From: CAIOYC01 sp038327995
Lineage (GTDB): Bacteria > Pseudomonadota > Alphaproteobacteria > Caulobacterales > Caulobacteraceae
Direction: 5' to 3'
Length of the DNA: 15,061 bases
NCBI GenBank assembly: GCA_038327995.1
Contig: JBBQLP010000057.1
Span: forward strand, 1-15,061
Shown: positions 6,983 through 15,015 of the stretch, piece by piece
Layout: each line of letters opens with the position of its first letter
How positions within the stretch are numbered: the first letter of the stretch is position 1
Position numbers and translations under genes: made by a program
Notes under the pieces: generated by a model
The model's database searches: none
The model's input: the letters and a program-made list of their open reading frames with translations, nothing else
What the model was told of the DNA's origin: nothing

Positions 6983-7978
6983 GTGAAGTTCTCCAAGGCG
7001 GTTCTGGCGCTGCCCCTCCTGTTCGGGCTTTGCGCCTGCAAGATGGTCGTGATGGACCCGGCGGGGGATGTCGCGCTGCAGCAGCGCAACCTGATCCTGC
7101 TGGCTACGGGTCTGATGTTGCTGATCATCGTGCCTGTCATCTCGCTCACCCTATTGTTCGCCTTGCGGTATCGCGCGTCGAACATCGCAGCCCGCTACGC
7201 CCCCGACTGGAGCCACTCCGCGCCCCTCGAGTTCGTCGTCTGGGCCGCGCCGCTGGCGATCATCCTGGTCCTGGGGTCCGTGACCTGGGTCAGCAGCCAT
7301 ACGCTCGACCCCTATCGACAGCTGGACCGCATCGCGGCCGGCCGGCCGGTTCCCGCCGGGGTGAAGCCACTGCGTGTCCAGGTCGTCGCGCTCGATTGGA
7401 AATGGCTGTTCATCTACCCCGATCTCGGCGTCGCCACGGTCAACGAACTCGCCGCGCCCATCGACACCCCCATCGACTTCGACATCACCTCTTCGTCGGT
7501 GATGAACTCGTTCGATGCGCCCGCCCTGGCCGGACAGATCTATGCGATGCCGGGCATGCAGACCCGGCTTCACGCCGTGGTCAACCGGCCGGGGGTCTCA
7601 GAAGGATTCTCGGCCAACTACAGCGGCGACGGCTTCTCGGGCATGCGCTTCCGGGTCGAAGGCCTGCGTCGGGACGACTTCAATCGCTGGGTCACCAGGA
7701 TCCGGGCCGGCGGCGCACAGCTGACCCGCGCCGACTACCTCCGCCTCGCGCGGCCCAGCTCCGCAGTCCCCATCCGTCACTATGCCGCCGTTGACCACGG
7801 CCTGTTCTCGGCCGTGGTCAACCAATGCATCGAGCCTGGGCAGGCTTGCATGAGCGCTATGTCCGCACCTCCCTACGGCCCCGTCGCGGGCCGAAGGGAT
7901 CCGGCGATGTCAATGGCGTCCGGCTCCGGAATGCGCCCCGGCTCGGCGAACGGACTCTCCCTCAGTAAAGGCCAATGA
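6983..7978 (+). CDS. cyoA: Quinol oxidase subunit II (CyoA-type lipoprotein)
   Basis: Encodes 331 residues. The GTG start gives a lipoprotein signal (MKFSKAVLALPLLFGLCAC) with the lipidated Cys at 19. Two membrane helices follow (about 36-60 and 80-102), then a periplasmic cupredoxin domain. SFDAPALAGQIYAMPGMQTRLH and NYSGDGFSGMRF match CyoA. The Cu-A ligand set of cytochrome c oxidases (CxxxC plus HxxM) is absent from these positions, so electrons should enter from quinol. A C-terminal tail (HYAAVDHGLFSAVVNQCIEP, then a Met/Ser/Gly-rich end) extends beyond the Escherichia coli protein. The stop overlaps the cyoB ATG. No strong Shine-Dalgarno sequence precedes the GTG, but the lipobox supports this start. 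Confidence 0.93.
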   Translation: MKFSKAVLALPLLFGLCACKMVVMDPAGDVALQQRNLILLATGLMLLIIVPVISLTLLFALRYRASNIAARYAPDWSHSAPLEFVVWAAPLAIILVLGSVTWVSSHTLDPYRQLDRIAAGRPVPAGVKPLRVQVVALDWKWLFIYPDLGVATVNELAAPIDTPIDFDITSSSVMNSFDAPALAGQIYAMPGMQTRLHAVVNRPGVSEGFSANYSGDGFSGMRFRVEGLRRDDFNRWVTRIRAGGAQLTRADYLRLARPSSAVPIRHYAAVDHGLFSAVVNQCIEPGQACMSAMSAPPYGPVAGRRDPAMSMASGSGMRPGSANGLSLSKGQ

Positions 7979-10008
7979 TCATGCAAAACCCGCAGCATCC
8001 GCCGCTGCCCGCGGGTCTGGACTTCGCCCGACTTCTGTTCGGGCGCCTTACCTGGGACGCCCTGCCGCTTCACGAGCCGATTGTAGTGGGGACCTTCCTG
8101 GTCGTTGCCGCGGTTGGACTGGCGGTCCTGGCTGGGGTTACCCGCTACCGGCTATGGGGCTACCTCTGGCGCGAGTGGTTCACCAGCGTCGACCACAAGA
8201 AGATCGGCGCGATGTATGTGATCCTTGGCCTGGTCATGCTGCTGCGCGGCTTCGTCGACGCTCTGATGATGCGAGCGCAGCAGGCCCTGTCATTCGGCCA
8301 GTCGCACGGCTTCCTGCCGCCGCACCACTATGACCAGCTGTTCACCGCTCACGGCGTGATCATGATCTTCTTCGTCGCCATGCCGCTGGTCGTCGGGCTG
8401 ATGAACTTCGTGGTCCCACTGCAGATCGGCGCTCGCGATGTCGCCTTCCCGTTCCTGAACAACTTCAGCTTCTGGATGACCGCCGGGGGCGCGGTGATGA
8501 TGATGCTCTCGCTGTTTGTCGGTGAGTTCGCCAGCACCGGCTGGCTCGCCTATCCGCCGCTGTCCGGCCTCGCCTTCAGTCCAGGCGTCGGGGTCGACTA
8601 CTACATCTGGGCGCTACAGATCGCCGGCGTCGGCACGCTGCTATCGGGGGTCAACCTGGTCGCCACCATCATCAAGATGCGCGCGCCGGGTATGTCGCTG
8701 ATGAAGATGCCGGTGTTCGCCTGGACGGCGCTGTGCACCAACGTGCTGATCGTCGCCACCTTCCCGGTGCTGACGGCGGTCCTGGCCCTGCTGTCACTCG
8801 ACCGCGAGGCCGGGACCCACTTCTTCACGAACGATCTCGGTGGCAACCCGATGATGTACGTGAACCTGATCTGGATCTGGGGTCACCCGGAGGTCTACAT
8901 CCTGATCCTGCCGGCTTTCGGCGTCTTCTCCGAGATCGTGCCCACCTTCAGCCGCAAGCCGCTCTTTGGCTATGTCTCGATGGTCTACGCGACGATCGCG
9001 ATCACGGTGCTGTCGTACCTGGTCTGGCTGCACCACTTCTTCACCATGGGCGCCGGTGGCGACGTCAACGGCTTCTTCGGGATCACCACAATGGTCATCT
9101 CGATCCCGACGGGCGCGAAGATCTTCAACTGGCTGTTCACGATGTACCGCGGGCGGGTGCGGCTGGAGCTGCCCATGCTGTGGACGCTCGGGTTCATGGT
9201 GACCTTCGTGATCGGCGGCATGACCGGCGTGCTGCTGGCCGTTCCGGCGGCCGACTTCGTGCTGCACAACAGCCTGTTCCTGGTCGCCCACTTCCACAAT
9301 GTGATCATTGGCGGCGTGGTGTTCGGGATGTTCGCCGGGATCAACTACTGGTTCCCGAAGGCCTTCGGCTTCCGGCTGGATGAGTTCTGGGGGCGGGTGT
9401 CCTTCGGGTTCTGGCTGGTCGGGTTCTACGTGGCCTTCATGCCGCTCTATGTCCTTGGCCTCATGGGGGTGACGCGGCGGATGAGCCACTTCGACGACCC
9501 CTCCCTGCGAATCTGGTTCGTGATCGCCGCCGTCGGCGCGGGCCTCATCCTGCTCGGGATCGTCAGCTTCGTGGTCCAGATCGCGGTCAGCGTGAAGAAT
9601 CGCGAAGCGCTGCGCGACCTCACCGGCGACCCATGGGACGCCCGCACCCTGGAGTGGTCGACCGCCTCGCCGCCGCCCGAGTACAACTTCGCCTTCACGC
9701 CGGTCGTGCATGAAAACGACGCCTGGTGGGACATGAAGGCGCGCGGCTACCAGCGGCCGTCGGCAGGCTATCTGCCGATCCAAATGCCGAGCAACACCGG
9801 AGCCGGGGTGATCCTCGCCGCAATCAGTGTCGTCATCGGTTTCGGGCTAGTCTGGCACATCTGGTGGCTGGCCGCAGCCGCCGGCGCCGGCCTGCTTGCG
9901 GCCGCCATCGGCCATAGTTTCCCCGATGCCGGGGAGCGCGTCATCCCGGTGGAGCACGTGGTCGGGGTCGAATGCAGCCGCAGCGACATGATCAGGAGCG
10001 TGGCATGA
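7975..10008 (+). CDS. cyoB: Quinol oxidase subunit I (haem-copper catalytic subunit)
   Basis: Encodes 677 residues, close to E. coli CyoB in length and sequence throughout. It reduces O2 to water at a haem-Cu-B centre and pumps protons across the inner membrane. The four residues of the high-affinity quinol site are all present: R91 and D95 in RGFVDA, H118 and Q121 in PPHHYDQ. H126 (AHGVIM) is a low-spin haem ligand. GHPEVY (about 302-307) carries the Cu-B His and the cross-linked Tyr, HHFFTMGAGG carries the other Cu-B ligands, and HFHNVIIGG the haem ligands. Fifteen helices are expected. The ATG overlaps the cyoA stop (ATGA); an ATG two codons on is possible. Confidence 0.98.
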   Translation: MIMQNPQHPPLPAGLDFARLLFGRLTWDALPLHEPIVVGTFLVVAAVGLAVLAGVTRYRLWGYLWREWFTSVDHKKIGAMYVILGLVMLLRGFVDALMMRAQQALSFGQSHGFLPPHHYDQLFTAHGVIMIFFVAMPLVVGLMNFVVPLQIGARDVAFPFLNNFSFWMTAGGAVMMMLSLFVGEFASTGWLAYPPLSGLAFSPGVGVDYYIWALQIAGVGTLLSGVNLVATIIKMRAPGMSLMKMPVFAWTALCTNVLIVATFPVLTAVLALLSLDREAGTHFFTNDLGGNPMMYVNLIWIWGHPEVYILILPAFGVFSEIVPTFSRKPLFGYVSMVYATIAITVLSYLVWLHHFFTMGAGGDVNGFFGITTMVISIPTGAKIFNWLFTMYRGRVRLELPMLWTLGFMVTFVIGGMTGVLLAVPAADFVLHNSLFLVAHFHNVIIGGVVFGMFAGINYWFPKAFGFRLDEFWGRVSFGFWLVGFYVAFMPLYVLGLMGVTRRMSHFDDPSLRIWFVIAAVGAGLILLGIVSFVVQIAVSVKNREALRDLTGDPWDARTLEWSTASPPPEYNFAFTPVVHENDAWWDMKARGYQRPSAGYLPIQMPSNTGAGVILAAISVVIGFGLVWHIWWLAAAAGAGLLAAAIGHSFPDAGERVIPVEHVVGVECSRSDMIRSVA

Positions 10009-10637
10009 GCGCCGCATCGCAACTGCGCCTTGTCGCCAGTCGGCCCAGAACGCAGTTCCACCTGACCGAGCCATACCATCCGGAGAACAGCGTCTTACTG
10101 GGCTTCTGGATCTATCTGATGAGCGACTGCCTCATCTTTTCGGTCTTGTTCGCGACGTTCGGCGTGCTGGGCCGCAACTACGCCGGCGGGCCGTCGGGTG
10201 CGGCGCTGTTCGAGCTGCCGGTCGTGGCGGTGAATACGGGCCTGCTGCTGGTCTCGTCGTTCACCTACGGCATGGCGATGATTTCGGCGCAGGGCGGTGC
10301 GCGGCGGTCCGCGCTGGCGTGGCTCGGGGTGACCGGCCTGCTCGGCTGCGGCTTCCTTGGGCTGGAGCTGAGCGAGTTCGCGCACCTAATCGGGGAGGGG
10401 GCGGGGCCCCAGCGGAGCGCCTTTCTCTCCAGCTTCTTCACCCTTGTCGGCACGCACGGCCTGCACGTCGCCTTCGGCGTGATCTGGCTGACGACCCTGA
10501 TGGTCCAGGTCGCCCGGCGGGGACTAACGGAAACCAATCTGCGGCGGCTGATGTGCCTGAGCCTCTTCTGGCACTTCCTGGACGTCATCTGGATCGCCGT
10601 CTTCTCCTTCGTCTATCTGCTGGGAGCTTTGAAATGA
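10005..10637 (+). CDS. cyoC: Quinol oxidase subunit III
   Basis: Encodes 210 residues with about five membrane helices. The family blocks are clear: HPENSVLLGFWIYLMSDCLI at the first helix, FFTLVGTHGLHVAFGVIW in the middle, and SLFWHFLDVIWIAVFSFVYL at the end. Subunit III stabilises the catalytic core and supports sustained proton pumping. An in-frame ATG at 9972 lies inside cyoB. I chose ATG 10005, which overlaps the cyoB stop (ATGA) as at the other junctions of this operon. Confidence 0.95.
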   Translation: MSAASQLRLVASRPRTQFHLTEPYHPENSVLLGFWIYLMSDCLIFSVLFATFGVLGRNYAGGPSGAALFELPVVAVNTGLLLVSSFTYGMAMISAQGGARRSALAWLGVTGLLGCGFLGLELSEFAHLIGEGAGPQRSAFLSSFFTLVGTHGLHVAFGVIWLTTLMVQVARRGLTETNLRRLMCLSLFWHFLDVIWIAVFSFVYLLGALK

Positions 10638-11005
10638 ACGCCGCCGTCCCCATCGCCGAAGAGGCCGATCTCCCGGGGCGAGGCGCCCGCGCCGACTACG
10701 TCCGCGGGTTCACCATGGCGGCCGTGCTGACGGCCGCCGCCTTCACGCTCGTGATGAGCAATGCGCTCGGGAACACCCCACTAACGGTCGCCGCAGTGAT
10801 GGGCCTGGCCGTGGCGCAGGTGGTCGTCCATATGGTCTTCTTCCTGCACATGAACAGCCGCTCTGAAGGCGGCTGGAACCTCTTGGCGCTGCTCTTCACG
10901 CTCTTGCTGGTGCTGATCGTGCTGAGCGGTTCGATCTGGGTGATGTACCACCTGAACGCCAATATGGTGCCACCGTCGCCTGATGACATGCGGCAGATGC
11001 CTTGA
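10634..11005 (+). CDS. cyoD: Quinol oxidase subunit IV
   Basis: Encodes 123 residues. An acidic N-terminal tail is followed by three hydrophobic helices. VAQVVVHMVFFLHMNSRSEGGW between helices 2 and 3 is the hallmark of CyoD/COX-IV prokaryotic proteins, and VLSGSIWVMYHLNANMVP matches the end of the family. It is a small non-catalytic subunit thought to help assembly. The ATG overlaps the cyoC stop (ATGA). The frame is open far upstream inside cyoC, but that part is not coding. Confidence 0.95.
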   Translation: MNAAVPIAEEADLPGRGARADYVRGFTMAAVLTAAAFTLVMSNALGNTPLTVAAVMGLAVAQVVVHMVFFLHMNSRSEGGWNLLALLFTLLLVLIVLSGSIWVMYHLNANMVPPSPDDMRQMP

Positions 11006-11006
11006 G

Positions 11007-11801
11007 ATGTTGTCCGCGTTCCAGCCTCCAAGAGGCCGCGCCTCCAGACCCCAGCGTGTCGTGGCAGGCGCGGTCGGCCTCTTCCTGTTCGCCGGATTCG
11101 TAGGGTTGGGCGTGTGGCAACTACAGCGGCTGACTTGGAAGCTCGATCTCATCGCCCGCGTCGAGCGAAGGGTTCATGCCGCACCGGTGAATTCACCGGG
11201 ACCCGCCCTCTGGCCCAGCATCACCAGGGCGGCGTACGAATACCGCCACCTCCAGCTCAGCGGCCGGTTCGTGCAGGGCAAGGACAGCTTCGTCCAGGCC
11301 GTGACCGTCAAGGGGCCCGGCTTCTGGATGCTGACCCCGCTGAGGTCGGACGACGGTTTCGTGGTGCTCGTCAATCGCGGGTTCGTCCCACCAGGCTGGC
11401 GCCCGTCGCCGCAAGGGGAGGTTGGGCATACAAGCCCCAGGGTCCGCATCACCGGCCTGTTTCGGATGAGCGAGCCGAAAGGGGCGTTCCTGCGGGCCAA
11501 CCAGCCGCTGGACGATCGCTGGTATTCGCGGGACGTGGCTGAGATCGCCCGAGCGAGAGGCCTGGTGGCGGCAGCGCCCTATTTCATCGACGCGGACGCC
11601 ACCCCACTTGGGAAAGGTTGGCCGCTCGGCGGCCTCACAGTCATCCACTTCAGCAATAGCCATGTCATCTATGCTTTCACCTGGTTCAGCCTCGCCGCAA
11701 TGGTGGCCCTTTGGGGCGTCAGGGCGCTTGTCGGGGACGGGCGCGATCGCCGTTCCAGCGCCCCACTTGCGCGATCACCGGCCGATGACGTCAGAGTTTG
11801 A
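11007..11801 (+). CDS. SURF1-family oxidase assembly protein
   Basis: Encodes 264 residues with the SURF1 layout: a short cytoplasmic end, helix 1 (about 18-38), a long periplasmic domain, and helix 2 near the C-terminus (VIYAFTWFSLAAMVALWGVR). Landmarks are LGVWQLQRLTWKLDLIARVERRV after helix 1, FWMLTPLRSDDGFVVLVNRGFVP in the middle, and HFSNSHVIYAFTWFSLA at helix 2, corresponding to the family's NxHxxYAxTWF. SURF1 proteins help insert haem a into oxidase subunit I. The ATG begins 1 nt after the cyoD stop. Its place in a quinol-oxidase operon parallels Surf1q of Paracoccus denitrificans and hints that this enzyme carries haem a (a ba3 or aa3 quinol oxidase) and not only haem o. Confidence 0.93.
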   Translation: MLSAFQPPRGRASRPQRVVAGAVGLFLFAGFVGLGVWQLQRLTWKLDLIARVERRVHAAPVNSPGPALWPSITRAAYEYRHLQLSGRFVQGKDSFVQAVTVKGPGFWMLTPLRSDDGFVVLVNRGFVPPGWRPSPQGEVGHTSPRVRITGLFRMSEPKGAFLRANQPLDDRWYSRDVAEIARARGLVAAAPYFIDADATPLGKGWPLGGLTVIHFSNSHVIYAFTWFSLAAMVALWGVRALVGDGRDRRSSAPLARSPADDVRV

Positions 11802-13092
11802 TCAGGACGCTCCGCCGCGCGATCACGCGCCGTTGGCCGCCGCCACCGCGCGCGAGAATCTAAAACAGCTTGTCCATCTTCGTTGGATCGCCGTTGCGGG
11901 CCAGGTTTTTACGATCGCCATCGCGGCGCTCGAGCTCCATGTTCGGCTGCCTATCCCGCTGCTAGCCGGCGTCCTGGCGGCGTTCGTCGCCGGCAACCTA
12001 GTGAGTCTGCTGCGAACGCGCTTCGCGGCGCGGATTGCCAACCACGAGCTGCTTCTCACGCTGACCTTCGACGCCGTCATGCTTACAGCGCTGCTCTATC
12101 TGACCGGCGGGCCGACCAACCCATTCGTCTCCCTCTACCTCCTGCAGGTGATCCTCGGAGCCCTGCTCCTCGAGGCCTGGGCGGTCTGGGCGATCCTGGG
12201 AGTCATCATCCTGTGCTTTGTCGGCCTAACGCGCATCTACCGGCCGCTGATCTTTCCCCCTGACGGATTCGATCCGTTCACCCTTTACATCGCCGGCACC
12301 GTGATCGGCTTTATATTGAACGCCGTGCTGCTGGTGACCTTCATCGGGCGCATTAATGCGAACCTTCGGCAAAGGGACCTCCGGATCGCAGACCTCCGCC
12401 AGCGGGCCACGGAAGAAGACCATATCGTCCGTATGGGTCTGCTCGCCTCCGGCGCAGCACATGAGTTGGGGACCCCCCTTGCGACGTTGGACGTGATCCT
12501 TGCCGACTGGCGCCAGATGCCCAGCCTCGCGAATGACCCTGAGATCGCTCAGGAGATCGAGGATATGCGATCAGAGGTCGCCCGCTGCAAATCTATCGTC
12601 ACAGGCGTTTTACTCTCGGCGGGCGAAGCCCGTGCGGAGTCGGCAGGCGTCTCCGAGCTTAAGACCTACCTCGCGGGCGTGTTCGCGGAGTGGAAGGCGC
12701 GGCGAGCGACGGGTATCGCCACTTACGACGACGAATTGGAGGCGAATCCCGCAATCTTTGCGGATTCGGCCCTTAAGCAGGCGTTGTGCAACCTCCTCGA
12801 CAATGCGCTGGAGGCTTCGCCGCAGTCGGTGCGGATGAGGTCTCGCCTGATCGGCGACGAGCTGGCGCTCACAGTGAATGACTGCGGCCCGGGGTTTCCG
12901 CCCGAGATTCTTGCAGAGTTCGGCAAACCCTATCAGTCGACCAAAGGGCGGCCCGGTGGCGGCCTCGGCCTGTTCCTCGTCTCCAACGTGGCGCGCAGAC
13001 TTGGTGGACGCGTCGCAGCGCGCAACCTTACCGGCGGCGGTGCGGAGGTCACGATCCTCCTGCCAGTTCGCACGCTTGAGGTGGCGGCGTGA
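11785..13092 (+). CDS. regB: RegB/PrrB/ActS-type redox sensor histidine kinase
   Basis: Encodes 435 residues. Six membrane helices occupy about residues 30-190, with the quinone-sensing GGPTNPF motif at 108-114 (family consensus GGxxNPF). The dimerisation helix has AAHELGTPLA with the phospho-acceptor H226. Cys268 (EVARCKSIV) sits where the redox-active Cys265 of Rhodobacter RegB lies. The ATPase domain has NLLDNALEASP (N box), NDCGPGFP (G1) and GGGLGLFL (G2). RegB phosphorylates RegA when the quinone pool or cytoplasm is reduced. The frame is open upstream to 11608, but the homology starts at ATG 11785, which overlaps the SURF1 stop by 17 bp. Co-transcription with the oxidase is apparent from spacing. 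Confidence 0.93.
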   Translation: MTSEFDQDAPPRDHAPLAAATARENLKQLVHLRWIAVAGQVFTIAIAALELHVRLPIPLLAGVLAAFVAGNLVSLLRTRFAARIANHELLLTLTFDAVMLTALLYLTGGPTNPFVSLYLLQVILGALLLEAWAVWAILGVIILCFVGLTRIYRPLIFPPDGFDPFTLYIAGTVIGFILNAVLLVTFIGRINANLRQRDLRIADLRQRATEEDHIVRMGLLASGAAHELGTPLATLDVILADWRQMPSLANDPEIAQEIEDMRSEVARCKSIVTGVLLSAGEARAESAGVSELKTYLAGVFAEWKARRATGIATYDDELEANPAIFADSALKQALCNLLDNALEASPQSVRMRSRLIGDELALTVNDCGPGFPPEILAEFGKPYQSTKGRPGGGLGLFLVSNVARRLGGRVAARNLTGGGAEVTILLPVRTLEVAA

Positions 13093-13622
13093 CCGCTGCG
13101 GCTCAGCTCGTCATCGTCGAGGACGATGAGAAGTTCGCCTCCGCGCTTCAGCGGTCTTTCGAGCGCAAGGGCTATGCGGTCTACCGCGCCCCGGATTTGG
13201 CCGGAATGATTGCGATCCTGGCGCACGCAAGGCCTAGATACGCCGTCGTCGATCTGAAGCTCGCGGGCGAGTCCGGCCTCGCCTGTGTCAAGGCGCTGCA
13301 CGAGTTCGACCCGGCCATGCAGATCGTTGTCCTGACGGGCTTCGCCAGCATCGCGACGGCGGTGGAGGCGATCAAACTCGGGGCCTGCCACTATCTCGCG
13401 AAACCCTCGAACAGCGACGACATTGAGGCTGCGTTCGCCAAGAGTGAGGGAAATCCACGGGCCCCGATCAGCCCGCGCCCAACCTCAATCAAGACCCTCG
13501 AATGGGAACGGATCCACGAGGTTCTGGCGGAAACGGAATTCAACATCTCCGAGGCCGCCCGGCGCCTCGGCATGCACCGTCGCACGCTCGCGCGAAAACT
13601 CGGGAAACGCCAGATCAATTAG
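13089..13622 (+). CDS. regA: RegA/PrrA/ActR-type response regulator
   Basis: Encodes 177 residues. The receiver domain has the acidic pair in VEDDE, the phospho-acceptor D55 in VVDLKLAGESGL, a Thr in VLTGFAS and K105 in YLAKPSN. A proline-rich linker (about 124-132) leads to a Fis-type helix-turn-helix. That domain ends NISEAARRLGMHRRTLARKL, nearly the RegA DNA-binding consensus. It is the partner of the preceding kinase, and its GTG overlaps the regB stop (GTGA). RegA proteins control respiration, carbon and nitrogen fixation and, in some species, photosynthesis genes in response to oxygen. It is the last gene of the operon. Targets here cannot be read from sequence. Confidence 0.95.
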   Translation: MTAAAQLVIVEDDEKFASALQRSFERKGYAVYRAPDLAGMIAILAHARPRYAVVDLKLAGESGLACVKALHEFDPAMQIVVLTGFASIATAVEAIKLGACHYLAKPSNSDDIEAAFAKSEGNPRAPISPRPTSIKTLEWERIHEVLAETEFNISEAARRLGMHRRTLARKLGKRQIN

Positions 13623-13718
13623 GGCTTTTGGCAGCCATGTCAGCCCAGACTTAGCGGCGTGGTAAGGGTCTAGTATTAGGCCCGTTGAAAGAGCGAAAAT
13701 CGACCAACAGCTCTTGGT

Positions 13719-13739
13719 CCTTTGACGCATCGTCAAAGG
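13719..13739. promoter_or_regulatory. Perfect 9-3-9 inverted repeat upstream of the TetR-family gene
   Basis: CCTTTGACG-CAT-CGTCAAAGG is a perfect palindrome with a 3-base centre, 73 bp before the likely GTG start of the TetR gene. Another inverted repeat (GACCAA-N6-TTGGTC, 13702-13719) abuts it. The size and symmetry suit a TetR dimer, so autoregulation is likely. No RNA-terminator features (no following T-tract) are present. Confidence 0.6.
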
Positions 13740-13811
13740 TCATCTGGTTGGTTGTCATGGTGTGCGTCCGCTAAGGAAGAACTTGGCCGGGAGCGGCGAA
13801 GGGCAATTAGA

Positions 13812-14447
13812 GTGTCAAGGCCTAAGGGTGCACGCGATACGGACTATGAGGCCAAACGCGTCGCATTGCTGCGCCGGTTGGCGGTGCGCGCGCTGCGACC
13901 CACCGGGGCTCGCGCCAGCTTCCGACAACTGGCGGAGGCCGCGGAGGTTTCCGTTCCGACCCTGCGGCACTATTTCGGTGACCGCCCGAACGTCATCACC
14001 TCGCTGCTCGAGACCTATCTGCAGGATGGGCGTCGAGGCCTCGACGCTGTGGCCGAACCGACTGGCGACCTGGAAACCTCGATCCGAGACTACGCCGCGA
14101 AACTCTTAGCGGCCATGCGCGCGCCGCGCGCCATCGGCTTGGGAGATGTCTTTGCGGTGAGCCTCGCCGAAGGGCTGGTCGATGCCCAGATCGGTCCGTC
14201 GGCACTGAAATCCATTATCGATCCATCTGTTGAAGTCTTGCGCAGACGTCTGGACGCTCACGTTCGCCGTGGCGAAATGGCGCCGACGGACACGCGCGCG
14301 GCAGCGCTTGTCCTGCTTTCCCCGCTGCTAATCTCTATCCTTCATCAGGATCACCTGGGTGGTCGTGAATGCAGTCCTGTCGACTTGGATGCAACGATTG
14401 ACAGCGTCTGCGCGGCGTTTCTACGAGCATACGCCGCGCCAGCCTAG
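13812..14447 (+). CDS. TetR/AcrR-family transcriptional regulator
   Basis: Encodes 211 residues from GTG 13812, which has AAGGG 8 nt upstream. An in-frame TTG at 13722 would place the palindrome inside the gene and add a basic, non-conserved leader, so I rejected it. The N-terminal HTH is clear: an alpha-helical start (YEAKRVALLRRLAVRAL), then ASFRQLAEAAEVSVPTLRHY with the YFGDRPNVI cap typical of TetR proteins. The C-terminal ligand domain (about 75-211) is not of a subgroup I recognise. The 189 bp between regA and this gene separate it from the cyo operon. The neighbouring genes do not reveal its target beyond itself. Confidence 0.9.
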   Translation: MSRPKGARDTDYEAKRVALLRRLAVRALRPTGARASFRQLAEAAEVSVPTLRHYFGDRPNVITSLLETYLQDGRRGLDAVAEPTGDLETSIRDYAAKLLAAMRAPRAIGLGDVFAVSLAEGLVDAQIGPSALKSIIDPSVEVLRRRLDAHVRRGEMAPTDTRAAALVLLSPLLISILHQDHLGGRECSPVDLDATIDSVCAAFLRAYAAPA

Positions 14448-14460
14448 GCTTGGCGCGGCG
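14432..14460. terminator. Long GC-rich hairpin at the end of the TetR-family gene
   Basis: Arms CGCCGCGCCAGCC (14432-14444) and GGCTTGGCGCGGCG (14447-14460) pair almost perfectly with one bulged base and a very tight loop. The hairpin spans the TetR stop codon and lies between two convergent genes, fitting a bidirectional transcription end. There is no T-tract, so Rho-independent termination is not assured. Confidence 0.5.
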
Positions 14461-14519
14461 CACCTCTCGACAGGCTGGACCGCCCGCTGGGGTTCGCGGG
14501 GGTCACACGCCGTCGAAAC

Positions 14520-14942
14520 CTACGATTTCGGAATGAGAACCGTATCGATTACGTGGATGACGCCGTTGGTGGCCGCGATGTCAGCCTTCACGACCTTGGC
14601 GCCGTTGACGGTCACTCCGCCCTTGGTTGCGTCGATCTTTACGGTCGTGCCCTCGACCGTCTTTGCCTCGGTGACCTTCCCGGCGAGGCCCGCGCTCATC
14701 ACCTTACCCGCAACCACATGATAGGTGAGGATCGAGACCAGCTTGGCCTTGTTCTCGGGCTTCAGCAGTCTCTCCACGGTCCCGGCCGGGAGTTTCGCGA
14801 AGGCCGCGTCGGTCGGAGCGAAGACGGTGAACGGGCCGGGGCCCTTCAGCGTGGGCACGAGACCCGCTGCCGAAAGCGCCGCGGCGAGGGTCTTGAATTG
14901 GCCGGCTGCAACGGCGGTGTGTATTCCTCCGGTGAGGGCCGC
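14520..14942 (-). pseudogene. Fasciclin-domain protein lacking a start and export signal
   Basis: The frame from 14942 down to 14520 encodes one nearly complete fasciclin (FAS1) domain. It begins TAVAAGQFKTLAAALSAAGL, then GPGPFTVFAPTDAAFAKLPA, LTYHVVAGKVMSAGL and ends NGVIHVIDTVLIPKS. These proteins are normally exported and adhesive or cell-surface associated. Here a TAG (14943-14945) closes the frame just before the domain, and no ATG, GTG or TTG lies ahead of the first helix. A GGAGG (about 14928) resembles a Shine-Dalgarno sequence, but no start codon follows. GTG 14858 is the first usable start and would remove the first helix. I interpret it as a truncated or decayed gene; a frameshift upstream is an alternative. 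Confidence 0.7.
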
Positions 14943-14978
14943 CTATCGCTGACGGGGCCGGGCGGCGATGCTGCACAG

Positions 14979-14994
14979 CTAACCACGTGGTTAG
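14979..14994. promoter_or_regulatory. Perfect 16-bp palindrome near the right edge
   Basis: CTAACCACGTGGTTAG is perfectly symmetric with no spacer. It lies between the fasciclin remnant and a possible gene start at 15016 on the plus strand, an ideal place for the operator of a dimeric regulator. Confidence 0.6.
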
Positions 14995-15015
14995 GAGCGG
15001 TGTTAGCAGCGCAGC

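Noticed and set aside
6983..7978. Cytochrome c oxidase subunit II (CoxB)
   Set aside because: The Cu-A ligand motif is absent, and the SFDAPALAGQIYAMPGMQ block plus the subunit I quinol residues indicate a quinol oxidase.
8794..9783. 329-codon minus-strand open frame
   Set aside because: Mirror of cyoB. The product is a low-complexity His/Asp/Glu-rich chain without domains.
11608..11784. 59-residue N-terminal extension of RegB
   Set aside because: Lies wholly within the SURF1 coding region and has no family resemblance; ATG 11785 fits the kinase family.
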